From Gnetum montanum (lineage: Eukaryota; Streptophyta; Gnetopsida; Gnetales; Gnetaceae): a stretch of 64,000 nucleotides of DNA. Below the pieces are notes generated by a model. That model had not been told where the DNA came from and searched no databases. It saw only the letters and a list, made by a program, of their open reading frames with translations. Shown here piece by piece: positions 25,001 through 36,314 of the stretch. The position numbers and the translations under genes were made by a program. The first letter of the stretch is position 1. Each line of letters begins with the position of its first letter. The stretch is taken from assembly GCA_015680685.1 (NCBI GenBank), contig MNCI01022658.1:130751-194750 (forward strand). The letters run 5' to 3'.

Positions 25001-27895
25001 TCACACCATCCCTGGGGGTGGTGGTTTTGATAGACCCTCTCTAGCCTCTGGCCCATGCTTTGGTGGCAGCACGGATGTCGGTAACCCTGTGGAAGCTACA
25101 ACTTCTGGAGGTAGCCGGAAGGCCTTCAAGAGAGCCCTCATTTTCTCTTCTTTGCTTCTGGGGTCTTTCACGGTCCAGGAAGCTTCTCCAATGTGTGCTG
25201 GAACTGGAACTTCCCAAGGCCAAGGCAACATTGGAGTGAGTTCTTTTAAATTGATAAACCAGGCTGCAAACTGCTTGCGTTCAATATCGAATGCTCAGAT
25301 TGATGCCTGCAGCTGCTGGTAGTCATTCATTCTTCAGGCCAAGTCCTCCATGACGGTATGTTGGCCTTCAAAGCTTGTGCAAAGAACCTTGAGTTCTACA
25401 TTTGTTATTGCCAGCTTTTGTTTTGTTGCCTTGTGTGCCTGGAACTCACCCTCGTATAGGGAATACGAGGCGACCACTTATTTTTCTAACTTTGACCGTG
25501 GTCTCCCGGCTGTGAGCATAGCCAGGTTTGCATAATGAAGGTTGGCCAGCTCCATGTATTTTGTCATTTCTTCAATCTGCAGCTCCTTTAGGCAGATTTC
25601 TACTTTATTGTAGGCATTCAACCCATCGAAGATAGATGGCCATACATCGCCTCCCTCTCGGAGCTGTTGGAGTGCTTGGTTCATCTGGGCTTTAGCAACT
25701 TGAATATTCTTCTCGTTTACCTCCTTCTGCAATCCCACNAGGCTTTAGCAACTTGAATATTCTTCTCGTTTACCTCCTTCTGCAATCCCACTTGGTCCCT
25801 GTAATGATTTTTGACTTTTTCAAATTTTAGGTCCTCATTTTTCTAAGCGGCAATTTCGATTGTAGACTTTTGTCACAATGCCTGAACCTTCTCCATTGAC
25901 AGATTCTGATTTTCTGTAGCCAACCTTCTTATGTCAGTGTTCACCCTGGCTAGCTCCTTCTATTGTTGGTGGATGAAATCTTTCATGTGTTCGATCTCTG
26001 CACCAATATTGTGCAGGAAATGAACTTCTGTGGTCAACTGCACATTCTCCTGGCAATCCTCTGCTAAGTCCTTCTCTAAGTTATACACTTGGACGTCTGC
26101 TACGGACTTGTCGAGGATGACCGTCTCCCTTACATCCTCAACAACCTAAAGTTTAAGCTAAAGCTGTTGAAAAGCTTCATCTCTGGTGATTTCACGGTTG
26201 AGGATGGTTGGATCGGTAATCTGGGCTCTTAATTGGGCTACCTCCGTTGCCAAGCGCTGAAAAGTGGCTTGAGTAGCTTCTAGTTGCCCTTTCAAAATGA
26301 GGCTCTTGCCCCTTGCTGAGAGCAGCTTCGAATGGATCGTAGTAATGTTGTTCGAAAGGTTGAAGACATCTGGAAGCAGTTGCCCAATTCCCACCAGTCA
26401 GTCCAACAATTCTTCATGTTGGGCTACATCAATCTTGCTACGTGAAGTTTCAGTAGACTCCTGTACATCTTGTAGTCCATGAATGTTTGGTACAGGTGAT
26501 GTTGGTGTATTGAGAATCATAGCAATTGTATTAGCAATCACTTCAGTTGCAACTTCCTATCCTTGGTGCTACATCACTAGGACCGTCGCCCCCTCACCAT
26601 CCTCCAAGCATACCGAGAAGGTAGCAGCATTCCTTGATATTTCAGGGAATAACTATTGAGCTGCAGTTGATACGTCTCAGATGCTTGGATCTATTCTGGT
26701 TGGAATTGGTGCTCGGGCAGTGGAAAATATTGGCCCTGCCCTTTCAAGCAAGCTAACTAATTAAGCCACTTGCTCCAGGTGGCTCATGGCAGGGTGATAG
26801 ACCGAAGGGTCTTCTCCTCCACCAGTCCTATCAGATTTCTCTTGCTGACTTGAGAGCATTTCCTGGATCTCACGGATGTATTCTGCTGTGGTTTGCAAGC
26901 TCAACTACGTTGTTTGTGCAGGTGGTGGAGGTGGTTGCTGCTCTTCCTTTGTTTGTGTGGTGGCAGGATTTTTGTCTTTCATCATCTCTCGCCACAAGGC
27001 AATTGGGGTGCATCGGATTATGTCATTAGAATATCGTGCTATCCCTGCCCGTTTGCACAACTTTCGGATTAGGCAGGGAAAGGGGAGAGCTCGTCTTCCA
27101 CATTCGTTCTCAGCGAACCTCTTTTCAATCTCCAAAAATAACAGCTGTGGAAGACTCATGGGAAATTTCCCACTTAAGGTGGCACATGCACAAGCGGAGA
27201 AGGTAGTTATTTTGCTGGGTCTTACTGTTGGATTCAGATGGTAAGACGTGATCTTTGAGTAGACTCTCTCTGCCATGGTCAAGGAGCCGAATTCCTTGCC
27301 CTCTACCCCATAGCACCGTCTAATCCATTGTGCCTTTACCTCTAGATCGACCTATTTTAGAATTTCTACCACATATGCCTTAGTTTCAGGTAACCCTAGA
27401 GCTTGCGCTATTTCTTTCGAAGAGTAAGAGACATAAATGTCTTTGATTCTTACTTTAGACCCTGGTTGCCAATTCGTCCAGAAGAGATAAGTTTCTCCTA
27501 AGTACCATTCACCATTGGTTGTGATGATTGGCCACAACGAAGAGTTTTGCAATTAGAGCCTCACGTCTTCTGGCCCGTTCTTGAGGAATGGTCCAAAATT
27601 TAGCTCTTGGAGGACCATCCGTTGCACCTCGCGTGGCGTGATAGCATCAAGGAAAGCTTGGGTCAGGGTGAGCTCAAGCCATGGTGCTATCCCAGGAGTC
27701 TCATCCCCTAGTGATTGCATGCTAGGAATCTCCTCTTCGGGAATCTGGTGAATAGATTCCATGTCAGGTCTTTTACGGAAGGGCCTAGTTGCATGAGAGT
27801 CCTCTGCATACTCTGGCGGTTGCACACCTCATCCCCTTCCCATGCGTGGGCGCTTGTCCCTTGGTTGTGATGGTCCTTTGTCCCTTGGGTGCCAT
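25001..27895 (-). pseudogene. Long 3' ORF of E2 (about 960 codons, unknown function)
   Basis: The start at 27895 is inferred from ATGGCACCC, whose counterpart in E1 is also an ATG; a one-base shift follows it. Order along the protein: a basic Pro/Arg/Lys-rich start; then a domain with LQELNFGPFLKNGPEDVRL (about 27555-27610), TTNGEWYLGETYLF (about 27485-27525) and LPFPCLIRKLCKRAGI (about 27040-27087); then a run of five prolines near 26920. A long leucine-, lysine- and glutamate-rich half that looks coiled-coil (25300-26400) follows, with a proline-rich end (KPPPPG). The LPFP domain resembles the 'putative plant transposon protein' family, from memory. No transmembrane segment was seen, so an envelope role is doubtful. 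It is broken by stops, shifts and an assembly duplication. Confidence 0.75.
25688..25791. other. Assembly artefact: 51-bp duplication around single N
   Basis: The 51 bases 25688-25738 are repeated exactly at 25741-25791, either side of an N at 25739. This is what two contig ends with an unmerged overlap look like, and it adds a false frame break to the 3' ORF. Confidence 0.85.
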
Positions 27896-28039
27896 CTGTA
27901 ATCAAACATAACTGCTCGTTAGGCCATTCATAAGTAGCTTAAGATAGTCCATACATACTTTCTCAGTTTGACCAAGTTATGTTAATGACATAGACACATC
28001 ATTAAGTCTCTCAGAGTGTTAATTTAGGGGTTAGGGCTA

Positions 28040-28083
28040 AAGTTTTCTTAATTAACAACTAATTAATTAATTAATTAATTACA
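28040..28083. repeat. AATT microsatellite
   Basis: TTAATTAACAACTAATTAA… with repeated TTAA units, between the 3' ORF start and the internal promoter-like block of E2. Confidence 0.7.
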
Positions 28084-28263
28084 CAAGGGCACCACCTCCC
28101 CATGACTGAGAGCATACCTTCAGTTGTGTAAAAAGGGACAAGGACAGGTTGATGTGGATATGCAATGGAATGTAGGTGCATTGGGAAGGGTTAGGTAGAA
28201 AAAATGGCAAAAAATCCCCTCAATTTGGACTCCAAATGATGAAAAAATGATAAATTGTGGTGG

Positions 28264-28345
28264 GGTATATATAGGGGTTGGGCGCTGCATTGATGGGGCC
28301 GCGTGTAAGCAGGGGCTGCATATACGAGGTCCCGTATACACAACA
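28264..28345 (-). promoter_or_regulatory. Internal TATA plus U3-like block upstream of E2 3' ORF
   Basis: The minus strand has CCCCTATATATACC (28264-28277). Immediately upstream are ATCAATGCAG, ACGCGGCCCC and GTATACGGGACC elements (28281-28341). The E2 LTR has the same words in the same order, followed by its own TATA box: GTATACGTGGCC…, CATTGATGTGGCCCC, CCTATAAATAAG. The block sits about 370 bp upstream of the 3' ORF and is conserved in position in E1. A promoter function is inferred. Confidence 0.55.
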
Positions 28346-29839
28346 CTGTTCACCCGTAGATTAGCATTGACCAACCCATAAAACACCCGAAATGATGAAT
28401 TTGGAAACCCAAATTGAGGTGGTTGAAGCACAGGAAAGGCCCAGTCATGGCCAAGGACAGGAGGAAGGGAATGGAGTGTGAAAAAGAGACAAATTGGAGA
28501 ATGGGGGTCAAAAAGAACTCTGCGAGATAGAAATCGAATGATGGGACATCGAAAATAGTCAACCAAGGAATCCAAAGGATGGGAGGCTTAACAGGTGGCA
28601 CTAGGAATATGCAGGTGGGTCCTCTCTATAGTAGGCAACAACCTTTGTAGCCCCTACATACCCTCAACACTAGGGTCCGTGGGCCTGGGTGCCAGTAAGT
28701 GGTGTTGACCAATGAAGACTCCAAACCAATAGAACCTGCCAAGGCATGAGAGACCTATAGAAAACATGACCAACATACAAAACATAAAAAGGATAGTGAG
28801 GTGAGTACGGAGAGAAGTGGGAATAGAGGAAGAAGAGAGGATGAAAATTTCGAGTGTCGACCACATGAAACCACGTGTATGATCGTGGTTAAGTGACCTA
28901 GTAGAACCGTTCCTGAGGTTAGACCCAAAACCATTCATAGTCAGTGACATCGTAGTGATAGATGAAGTCCCGACCATCCCCCAAAGAAGCAAGAATGACC
29001 CCACAAAGAACCATCACTCCAAGAAATGTGAGAAGAAGGAAGTGAAATGGGACAAAGTTAGAGGGGACCAAGAAAGTCCCATAACTAGTGCGTGTGGCCC
29101 GTGAGAGGTGGTCTAAGGGGTGTGCTTTGAATTCCCACCACGAGTTGTTTTCTTTTTGTTTGTGCAGGGGAACCATACCATGCGAAGACCCATGCGTGTG
29201 TGCATGTATTCGACTAAGGGGTGTGCTTTGGTTCCTCAGTTTATTTATTTTTTAGTATTTTTTTTATTTTTTTTTGTTTTTTCTATTTTTTTTTTCTTTT
29301 AAATTTTTTAGTGAGGACCACACCATTTAAGGTCAAATTGCTCAGAATCTTCTGTGGAGAGAGACTTGGAGTGGTAGGAAATTTGTAAAGACACACCAGC
29401 AACCCAGGGAATAGAGCAAAATAATGAATAAAGCATTCCCCTTGAAGTCACACCTGAGTCAAACCATTAGGTCATCCCGCAGTCAGGGAACTACACAAGT
29501 CACACATTGATTAAAATGTTGTTAAGTGAAGGGGTTGCATGATCGTGAAAAAAGGAAAACTAGGAAATGGTGAATGGGTGGATGATGTGGACTCACTGCC
29601 AAGTTTATGAAATGAAAATGAACGTAAAATCTAAGGACAACCATACAATGGTGGGAGCCAGATAACGAGGAAGACTATTACAATATCCATTGTAATGAAA
29701 ATCGACCGCGCCAGACACCTGAAGACAACAAGATGTCAGATTAGCAATTACATGAAAAAATAAAAATAAAACATCCATAAAGAAGGGAAAGATAAGTAAA
29801 TAAAGGAAAAAATGTACCAAGAAATTGCAAACATATGAA
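28346..29839. other. E2 spacer between integrase and 3' ORF
   Basis: Open frames of 85-151 codons occur here but show no recognisable domain and are not conserved in E1. CTAAGGGGTGTGCTTTG occurs twice (about 29112 and 29216). A poly-T tract runs from about 29250 to 29300. The E1 spacer shares the GGTGTGCTTTG block. Confidence 0.6.
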
Positions 29840-29925
29840 CTATGGTGAAAGACAAAAAAGTATAAAACAACAAGTGGAAAACAAAAAGATGTAAAACAAA
29901 AAAGTGTAAAAAAAATTAGTAAAAT
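29840..29925 (-). repeat. A-rich tandem repeat of E2 spacer
   Basis: Imperfect copies of GTGTAAAACAAAAA lie directly after the integrase stop codon, as in E1. On the sense strand they form a T-rich tract. Confidence 0.7.
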
Positions 29926-29948
29926 GGTGAGGGGTGTAGGGAAATGGA

Positions 29949-31230
29949 TCAGCAGGGATGATGGTCTCCCCCATGATTGGATGCAAAGGAGGAGATATGG
30001 AAAATGGAGTGTGGGTGACCGGTTGATGATGAGGTGGTGGCACTGGTTGTGTGGAGCTCACGAAAAGGTTTTAGTTGTTGGCGGTTGACTAACTGTGTTC
30101 TGGTGGGATCCCCAGGTTTGTGTATGAGCAAGGCCCCAGATGGGAAGGTTTCGGAGACAATATAAGATCCCTCCCATAGTGTCTGAAACTTTGTTGGTTG
30201 GGATACATGTGAGGGGTTCCAATATAATACCTTGTCTCCACATCGAAATATGACCTTCTGAATCCTAAGATCATGTCGTGTCTTACTGTATGCCTTATGA
30301 GTTTCATTGGAAAATAGGGCCACTAATCAGTTCTTATTGAGCATACTTAAATTGATTAATCATTCACGTTGTGCTACTGGTAGATCAAGGCCGAGGTCAC
30401 TGGCTATGGATAGTGTCCAGAGTTGTGCTTGGATTGGAAGTGTTGGAAAATTTCCGTACACTGACTCATAGGGAGAGTACCCTACAAGAAGTTTCCAAGT
30501 GGAGTGATAGGCCCATAGGGCATTGTTGAGCTTGGTACTCCAATCCCTCTTGTATTTGCTAATGGTTCGAGTAAGGATCTTGGTGATCTCCTTATTGGTG
30601 CCTTCAGCCTGCCCAATGGCTTGGGGGTGATAGGGTGTTATGAATTTATGTGTTAGCCCTAAGCATTTCATGAGTTTTCAAAAATGAGTCCCATTGTTAG
30701 AAATGAGTGCACGTGGCACTCCAAACCTAGTAATAATTTGTTGCTGGACAAATCATGCGACGGTGTTGGAAGAACAGTCGAAGACGATTGTCGCTTCTAC
30801 CCACTTTGTACAGTAGTTCACAGCCACAATGATGTATGCCTTTCCATTTGACAAGGGGCTAATGGACCCCATGAAGTCGATACCCCAGATGTCGAAGGGC
30901 TCCAGTGGTTGGATCCACTGTTAAGGTCCCACCAACCGTGCCATCATCCCACCATCTCTTTGGCATCGTTCACAGGAGCGGGCGAACCATTGTGCATCCC
31001 TGAAAAGTGTAGGCCAATAATACCCTACAAGTAGGATTTTAATGGCCGTTTGGCATCCATCATAGTGGCCCCCACAAGGATCCTCGTGAGCATCTTCGAG
31101 GATGCACAGTGTATCAGCATGAGGGACACACCATCGAACCAAGCCTTCTGCGCACACCTTGTAGAGGTGGTCGTTGATCTCCATGAAATGCTTGGCCTTA
31201 TGGAGAAACTACTATTTCTGCTGATGGCTC
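29949..31230 (-). pseudogene. Integrase of E2
   Basis: The zinc-binding region (31184-30950) has H…H, CGGHYDGC and SCERCQ, as in the HHCC domain. The catalytic core follows, with GIDFMGS (first Asp, about 30880), ISNNGTHF (about 30700, second Asp replaced by Asn) and QAEGTNKEI (Glu, about 30600). The C-terminal domain contains GDKVLYW, LWEGSYIV and LLIHKPG, the GPY/F-type module, and ends at a stop at 29949. RDWSTKLNNALWAYHSTWK is typical of Athila-group integrases. Several internal stops are present. It would insert the cDNA of the element. Confidence 0.88.
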
Positions 31231-31830
31231 CACTCCTTTGGTAGCTCTTGGGTTGTAAGGTAGGTAAGGATGCGGTTGAACCAAGGGGATTCCTTGGGTG
31301 CTTGAGGATCAACGACGTCTATGAAGAGGAGTTCATATAGAAACTGGTTAGATAAGGGCTCCTCCTCTTCTGTGTTATCCCATCGTAACTGAGACAAGTG
31401 ATCAGCGACCACATTATGACTCCCCTTTCTGTCTACCATGGTAAGATCAAACTTTTGAAGAATCACTAGCCACTGGATTATGCGGGGGCTCACCGTTGGT
31501 TTGTTCATTAGAAATCAGATAGCACTGTGGTCTGTGTGCACAAACACCTCGTATGCGAGCACATAGTATCAAAATTTGTCCAAGGTGAACACCACTACCA
31601 TCAATTCCTTCTCGGTGGTGGTATAGTTTAGCTAAGCACCCACAATGCTACAGCTTGCACAGTGGATATAATACGGACTTTTCTGATCGTCACACTGTGT
31701 AAGCATGACTACCAAGGCGTAGTTGGAGGCATTCATCATAATGTGAAAGGGTCTGGACCAATTAGGTGCCTGTAGAACTAGAGCTTCTACGAGTTTCTAT
31801 TGCAACTCTTGGAATGCAGACTCGCATTCC
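31231..31830 (-). pseudogene. RNase H of E2
   Basis: LQAPNWSRPFHIMMNASNYA (about 31740-31790) has Asn where the first catalytic Asp is expected. TEKELMVVVFTLDKF, VHTDHSAI and GSHNVVADHLSQL follow in the usual order. Stops interrupt it. It lies between RT and INT. E1 keeps the same segment but is split there by a solo LTR. Confidence 0.82.
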
Positions 31831-33000
31831 TTGGTCTAGATGAACGGAGCGTACTTCTTTGTAAGTTCTAGCAATGGTCGGGCGATCTTCGAGAAGTGCT
31901 CAATGAAACTCTGGTAGTAACTAGTGTGTCCAAGGAATGACCGCACATCTTTGACGGTACTTGGTTGACGGGTGATTCCTTGGATGACCCTGATCTTTTT
32001 AGGGTCTATGTTGATCCTTGTTGATGAGATGCGATGCCCTAACACAATGCCCTCTTGGACCATCAAATGGCTATTTTGCTAATTGAGCCGCAGATTGGTG
32101 TCTACACACCTCTTTAGAACCTGCTCTAGATGGTCCAAGGCTTGCTCAAACATGGTCCCATAGGTGGAGAAGTCGTCCATGAAGAATTCTACACCATTGT
32201 CGATTTGTTGCTAGAAGATGCTTACGGCAAGGCGTTGGAACGTTGCAGGTGCATTGCACAAACCAAAGGGAATCTTCTTATATGCAAAAGTCCCCCATGG
32301 ACTCATGAAAGTAGTTTTGGCCTAGTCCTCTGCCACTATTTGAATTTGGTTATAACCACTATAACCTTCCAAAAAACTATAGTATCGGTGTCCTGCGATT
32401 GTGTTCAACACTTGGTCCACAAATGGGAGCGGGAAGTGGTCCTTGAAGGTCGCCATGTTGAGCAACCAGAAATCAATACAGACCCTCCACTTGCCAACTT
32501 TCTTCGGTATGATAATGAGTGGGCTAACCCATTTGCTATCGGTGATAGAATAGATGAATCCCACCTTCAAAAATTGTTCAATTTCATATTTTACAACCTG
32601 CTTCAATTTGGAATTCAACTATCTTTGTGGCTGTCATCGTGGCTTCATGGAAGGGTCAAGGTAGATCCGATGCTGGCAGATCTTGGGATCAACTCCAGTC
32701 AACTCAGGATATGACCATGCAAATGCAGCAACCCATTTGTTTACCATCCTCAACAATTTCTTTTTTTTTTCAGGAGCAAGGACGACATTGATAATTATTG
32801 GCTTACCATTTTGCAAGAATGCATATTCCAAGTGAGTCAGTAAAGACTTTAGCTCAAGGGGCTCTTTCTTGAAGCTCTCAGGGATTTCTAGCTTTCCCTA
32901 GTCATCTTGGTCATCAACAGTAGAGATCTATTGATGAATCTCCTTCATCTCATCCGTGCTTTCAACATAGGCTTGCACTAGCCCCTCAGACGGTTCCATG
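31831..33000 (-). pseudogene. Reverse transcriptase of E2
   Basis: On the minus strand, YAFLQNGKPIIINVVLAPEK opens the N-terminal part. WVSPLIIIPKKVGKWRVCID, FPLPFVDQVLNTIAG, YSGYNQIQI, IPFGLCNAPATFQR and the active-site box FFMDDFS (32172-32186) follow, then GIVLGHRIS and FLGHTSYYQSFI. Both active-site aspartates are present. FMDD rather than YVDD or YIDD is characteristic of the Athila group. Several in-frame stops and a frame change near 32630 break it. Confidence 0.9.
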
Positions 33001-33179
33001 TACAATGTGCTGCTAGCAGGATCAACTATCAGTCACTAGGTGCCCTCTTGGTTAGTGGCTCCTGCGTACAGGCACTATTGAATGGGTGATTTCTCGGTAC
33101 ACCGACTGCATGCTTGAATGGATATCTACTTAGCGGATCATAACTGCTGCACACAGTTGCACCCTAAGTCACTGTACAT

Positions 33180-33690
33180 GATGCATGGAACTCTTTTCTT
33201 TTTGATCTTCCCAAAAGGATTTTCCTTTGAAATTTCTAGGGACATATCTTGAAGTCCTAGTCGTGCGGCCACCATGCTTAGCCAGGCTCTTCCCATGATG
33301 ATTGGGAAGTTCCCCTTACAANGTGCTTAGCCAGGCTCTTCCCATGATGATTGGGAAGTTCCCCTTACAATTCTCTACACAGATGATTAGGAAATTAGCA
33401 GGATAGGACCACCCACAAACGGTGGTCACAATGTCCTCCACCAAACCCAAGAGAATGGTGATGGACTAGTCTGCTAACTTGAGCTAGATGTTACTCTTCT
33501 TTATCAAGGGAAAGTTCCAGTTCTTGTACATGTCATGAGAGATCAAATTGACCCCTGACCCTGAGTCCAGAAGAGCTTTGCATGGCTCGTTCCTTGCCAC
33601 CTGAAGATATATGAGGGGGCTTTCTGGATCTGCCAATTTTTAGGGAAGAGAACCTGATTTAATCCAGTCGGTCATGGCATGTGTGAGCAT
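33180..33690 (-). pseudogene. Aspartic protease of E2
   Basis: The minus strand reads CKALLDSGSGVNLISHDMY near 33530-33590, with the catalytic D-S-G intact. Downstream, IIMGRAWL marks the second conserved segment. A 47-bp assembly duplication (33275-33370) falls within it and creates a false frame break. Confidence 0.85.
33275..33370. other. Assembly artefact: 47-bp duplication around single N
   Basis: Bases 33275-33321 are repeated exactly at 33324-33370 with an N at 33322, as for 25688-25791. Confidence 0.85.
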
Positions 33691-33696
33691 GACCGT

Positions 33697-36148
33697 CTAG
33701 ACTTTGGAGTGTGGTAGAGCAGAGGATTGCTCAGGCGGTATGATGGTAGAGGTGTTGGTAGGTTTGGAGGCACTGACCACAGGCATAGGTGAGGGTGTGT
33801 TCATATTATTGGGCTGGAAAAAAGGATGTTTACGTGGCTTGGGTTCCGATCCACTCAACCAAGGTGCTAGTTGTAAGTTAACAACCCTCGTAGCATTTCG
33901 TTGTTGTGGCTGTGGTAGTATTTCTCCCTGCATTGATGGAGCAGGTGGCAACTGAGTGGGATAGTGTGGAGAAGTGGTAGAAGAAGGTGATGGAGGGTAG
34001 AAAAGATGTGGGTTTGTCCCCTTGGGTAATGGAGATGGATGTCAAAAATATTCAGGGGGTGGTAGTAACTAGGAAAGGCCACATGACTGGAAGAGTTTCT
34101 TGGAGAGACCTATTGCTGAACATAGTACCCATAAGGACCTGACTGCTTGGAAGGGTACTGCTGCCTTGGAGGTGGCATCCCCCATGCTTGTGGTTGCTTC
34201 CACTATTCGAAGTATTCATATGGTTGTGGGGGCATTCCACTTGGATAATATCCTTGCTGCTGCTGGTGGAACTGCCTAGAATTACCTTGTGGATAAGGCA
34301 ACCTTCGGGGTGTCTACCGTTGTGCCAAATGAGGGTTCAAGGCATACACTCCAGACTCTTGAAGGTGTGACACGACATGACAACATCCGTTAGGATGTTC
34401 ATATTGGCATATGCCACATTCATTGTCCTCCTTAGTGTTAGAGTCTGCAACCTGTTCTACTATAGCAATTTTTCCCTTACCTTTATGTTGGGCACGTTTA
34501 GCTCCCTTCTTCTTGCACCGATCACGATCACTACCTTGTTCTTTGGACTCTTCTATAATTTTCAATACACTTTAGAATTTCTCATCCAAAGAGTCCCATA
34601 TTTTATCCACCTTAGCCGATATTTTTAAATGCAAACTTTCGTAACGACAAAGCTTCTGATTCACCGCTGCTTCCAGTGGTGACTCATCCTCCTCATCACA
34701 AAATCATACCTCCCTTTTTCTAAGGGAAGGGTCTCGATTGAATTCTTCTACACTCTCCTTTTTCCTGAGTTCTCCCTCCTCCTTGGCCACCTGATTAATG
34801 AGGCGTTGCAACTGATGGGCCCTTAGCTTCGACAGTCGTCCCTTGGCATACACACCAAGGGTCTTTTGCATTTCAAAATGGAGCCCATCAATGATGTGGT
34901 GAAGCTATGCCTGCTGAGAGTAACCATGACCAGGGCACCGATGCAACAGTGAGTAATACCTGCTCATGGTGGCATCCAAGGGTTCATGATTCCCTTGTTT
35001 CCAACCTTGGATCTACCGTCTCAGATTTGCCACTCTAGAGTACATTTGATATTTGTCATTAAAAATTTCAAGCATTGTACTCCATCTTCTGATTGATTCT
35101 ACCTCCAAGAATTGGTACCAACTTTTAGCTTCTTTGATGAGTGTGCGAGGGAACAGCTTCAACCATTTCCAATCATTATCAATGTTTTGTAGGGTGCAAG
35201 CATCATGGAACACCTGTAGGTGGGTCTACGGATCACAGTTGTATCCCCCTTCAAATCTAGGGATGTTATTCATATCAACACGCTTGATCCGACTATCCTT
35301 CATGTGCCTACTTGGAATGTGAACTGCCTCTGCGATCTGAAGCATGCTCCGAGTAGCTAACAACGGCTCATCTGAATCATAGTCCGGTTGGGGACCATGA
35401 CATCTATGACAATTCTGGCTACCCCTTCTTTCATGCTGGCGAGCATCATGCGATTGGTCATGTGCTTTCTCACGTTGCCCCCTTCAAACCTGTTTACCAC
35501 CATCCTTTCTCTCTAGCCTTCCCCTGTTATGCTCAGAGCCTGAGCTGGATGAAGGTGCAGTAGAGGGAGAGGATGGAGAAGAAGGAGAGGCATCACCACC
35601 GTTTCGATGTCGATCTCCCCATCTACCCTGATGGCAACCACGATATTCTCCCCTAGCTTTGCTACGTGACCCTCCATCCCCTTGAGGATCTACTTGTTTT
35701 GAATGATTGACTGGAGGATCTGTGGCCCCAGGGGAAGTTTGGTTGTATGGGTATCATGAAATACGGGATCCCCATCGTCTTGCAGCCCTTGCGAGAATAA
35801 GGGATTACTGAATTGTTTCCCCTTTTGTTGTTCATATCTCTTGGCCTGCTGCTGATCTCTTGTCCGTTGAGCCTCCATAGGACGATAGTCCCGGTAGTCA
35901 TGGCCCTCCATGACATACTCCGCCACCTGGTCTTGGATGCCCAATCTGCCCAGATTATGATATAGCATCGTAGGAGCTGCTCGGTCGGGCGGTAGCATGA
36001 TGCTGCCCTCCATGTCCCACCATCAAAGATGCTCATCCTGATGTAGGATGAATGTGAAATTAGGGACATACTCATCAAGATGTTTGTACACTACCCGACA
36101 TTCTTGCGGAACTAGTGGTTCAAATACCTCTCTCCTGTGAGAAGACAT
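33697..36148 (-). pseudogene. Gag of E2
   Basis: Gag forms the particle that packages element RNA. The start ATG at 36148 begins MSSHRREVFEPLVPQE, and the E1 gag has an ATG at the same aligned place. The conserved gag core lies at about 35213-35010 (LFPRTLIKEAKSWYQFL…IFNDKYQ), typical of plant gypsy gag. A zinc-knuckle-like CGICQYEHPNGC lies near 34400-34440, preceded by a Lys/Arg-rich stretch. A glutamine- and proline-rich tail leads to the protease. An in-frame TGA occurs at about residue 42 and other breaks follow. Confidence 0.85.
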
Positions 36149-36295
36149 ATTGGATGTTAGATGGTCCATGTAATCGGTGTACCTTATGATTAACTTAAAT
36201 TCTCCTAGCGTGTGGAAATATTTCTATCCTGGGTCTGTTCCAACAACTTAGATGATAATTTCACTAAGGTCAGATGACGCATGTAAGAGTAACAG
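36149..36295. other. 5' untranslated leader of E2
   Basis: This is the short leader between the primer site and the gag ATG. No ORF or clear structure was seen. Confidence 0.6.
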
Positions 36296-36313
36296 TCCCT
36301 GGCAATAGCGCCA
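36296..36313 (-). other. Primer-binding site of E2 (tRNA-Asp type)
   Basis: The minus strand reads TGGCGCTATTGCCAGGGA, one base from the LTR end. It matches the complement of the plant tRNA-Asp(GTC) 3' end at 15 of 18 positions, and the three mismatches are transitions. tRNA-Asp priming is known in Athila-group elements. Confidence 0.85.
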
Positions 36314-36314
36314 A

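Noticed and set aside
26876-27244. Plus-strand open frame of 122 codons
   Set aside because: Antisense of the E2 3' ORF; the minus-strand reading is the one conserved in E1 and E0.
28120-28575. Minus-strand open frame of 151 codons in the E2 spacer
   Set aside because: No recognised domain, it runs through the TATA/U3-like block, and E1 has no matching frame; low-stop spacer sequence is the simpler reading.
32130-32714. Plus-strand open frame of 194 codons
   Set aside because: It is the antisense shadow of the E2 reverse transcriptase, whose motifs (including FMDD) are on the minus strand here.
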